Part shown: positions 14,447 to 15,001 of the stretch, piece by piece | Layout of the letters: every line of letters starts with the position of its first letter | How positions within the stretch are numbered: position 1 is the stretch's first letter | Assembly: GCA_018364485.1 (NCBI GenBank) | Contig: JAGZLX010000038.1 | Location: 1-15,001, forward strand | From: Granulicatella adiacens | GTDB taxonomy: Bacteria > Bacillota > Bacilli > Lactobacillales > Aerococcaceae | Direction of reading: 5' to 3' | DNA length: 15,001 nucleotides | The notes under the pieces: generated by a model | Databases searched by the model: none | What the model saw: the letters and a program-made list of their open reading frames with translations, nothing else | Told to the model about the DNA's origin: nothing | Program-made: the position numbers and the translations under genes

Positions 14447-14492
14447 ACTTTTAACTAATATAAGTTATACCTTATATTGGTTAAACCTTATA
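14445..14492. repeat. Three tandem 16-bp repeats overlapping a 15-bp inverted repeat
   Basis: TAAGTTATACCTTATA (14461-14476) and TTGGTTAAACCTTATA (14477-14492) match at 13 of 16 positions. The block 14445-14460 is a third, degenerate copy (about 10 of 16). The same DNA also holds a dyad, TTTAACTAATATAAG (14450-14464) with CTTATATTGGTTAAA (14471-14485), pairing throughout with one G-U. It may be a repressor or activator operator. No known binding consensus is recognised. Confidence 0.5.
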
Positions 14493-14590
14493 ACGTGCAT
14501 TTTTATTTTTGTGTCAAAAAATTAAAGATTATTCGTATAAAAATAAAGTGCAGTTGTAAACGTAAATGATGACTAGAAACTTACAGATTC

Positions 14591-14596
14591 TATAAT
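14591..14596 (+). promoter_or_regulatory. Candidate -10 box for the structured RNA at the window end
   Basis: A perfect TATAAT lies 30 bases before the first long hairpin and would start a transcript near 14603. The -35 region at 17 bases (GATGAC) is poor. Confidence 0.35.
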
Positions 14597-14602
14597 TACA
14601 GT

Positions 14603-15001
14603 AACGTGACTTCGCATTAAAACGAGGGAGAAAGACAGAAATGTCATAGGTACATTTGTATCTATGGCATTTCGTTTTCTTTCCCCCACAAAGTTGAATA
14701 GGTATGAGCAAACTGGTTACAGTGCGGCTCATACCATTCAACCACTGTGCTAAAAGGGCGTAGGAATTTCATTCCGTACTTAAAGCACTTTATAAAGTTA
14801 GACACAGTAGATGATTGAATTAAGCTTCATCACTCGTGATTCGCTTAATCCTAATCATCCTTGCGGGGGTAAGACTACAAAGCAAACAGGACTCACACTG
14901 TGAGTCCTGTTTTGACTTTGGTCTTACTCCCTTTGATGATTTAAAGGTGAGAGACTTTTAAGGCTCGAACCGGTGCAACGTTACCGTAATGATGAAGAAA
15001 T
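14603..15001 (+). ncRNA. Long multi-hairpin RNA element of unknown family, open at the window edge
   Basis: About 400 bases hold no credible gene but carry consecutive strong inverted repeats. H0 is 14626-14687 (about 26 paired positions, ATTT loop). H1 is 14693-14742, with 9 and 7 bp around one bulged A and a small ACTG/CAGT stem in the loop. The middle region 14744-14808 can be closed by ACTGTG/CACAGT and encloses GTAGGAAT/ATTCCgTAC and ACTTTATAAAGT. H3 is 14811-14858 (6, 7 and 5 bp in series). H4 is 14865-14931: 11 bp, then 5 bp, then 13 bp with an ACT loop. The features of T-box, tmRNA, RNase P, 6S and the common riboswitches that I know were not found. It is likely a structured 5' leader of a gene beyond the window, or a small RNA. 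Confidence 0.5.

Noticed and set aside
14651..14660. TACATTTGTA, matching the CopY operator form TACANNTGTA
   Set aside because: It is the top of the H0 hairpin, where palindromy is expected, and no copper genes are in view. A single chance match is more likely.
14529..14741. 70-aa minus-strand reading frame
   Set aside because: It crosses the arms of hairpins H0 and H1, has an unlikely composition and no ribosome binding site. It is a by-product of RNA-type sequence.
14690..15001. T-box leader, tmRNA, group II intron or tRNA in the right-end structure
   Set aside because: No T-box TGGNACCGCG sequence, tmRNA tag frame, intron catalytic domain V, or cloverleaf could be found. GTGCG at 14722-14726 lies within hairpin H1 and GGCTCGAACC at 14962-14971 has no tRNA context.

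Overview
The window is a chromosomal housekeeping segment from a low-to-moderate-GC Gram-positive bacterium, most likely of the order Lactobacillales. The evidence is the RpoB/RpoC sequence type, TTG start codons on both rpoB and rpoC, purine-rich Shine-Dalgarno sites, and the DUF1146-murA gene pair. A Carnobacteriaceae or Enterococcus-like relative (for example a Granulicatella-type organism) is an inference from sequence flavour. I see no transposase, integrase, CRISPR array, tRNA or rRNA.

Layout. (1) 1-419: the end of an unrecognised coding region that may begin before the window. (2) 489-2084: a hairpin-rich leader, then udp and deoC, a two-gene nucleoside-salvage operon. (3) 2114-2394: a dense regulatory stretch. 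The deoC terminator hairpin contains the -35 box of a near-consensus promoter. The promoter's leader carries a possible 9-codon leader peptide, a strong intrinsic terminator (attenuator) and a further hairpin at the site where the Lacto-rpoB RNA motif is expected. (4) 2395-9732: rpoB and rpoC, the two large subunits of RNA polymerase, ending in a GAAA-loop terminator. (5) 9860-10474: a monocistronic lipoprotein with two PepSY-like domains. (6) 10791-11870: an uncharacterised 359-aa cytosolic protein. (7) 12023-12658, minus strand: a YigZ/IMPACT-family protein, sharing a bidirectional terminator with the preceding gene. (8) 12772-14348: a DUF1146 membrane protein, then murA (first committed step of peptidoglycan synthesis) and a terminator. 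(9) 14349-15001: about 650 bp without a credible gene. It contains tandem 16-bp repeats, a candidate promoter and a series of well-formed hairpins, best read as a long structured 5' leader or small RNA for a gene beyond the window.

The genes serve separate core functions: nucleoside catabolism, transcription, envelope and stress. The less ordinary material lies between them. The two strongest candidates for something undescribed are the rpoBC leader, laid out like translation-coupled transcription attenuation, and the multi-hairpin RNA at the right end. Both rest on base pairing read by eye; no folding program or database search was run.
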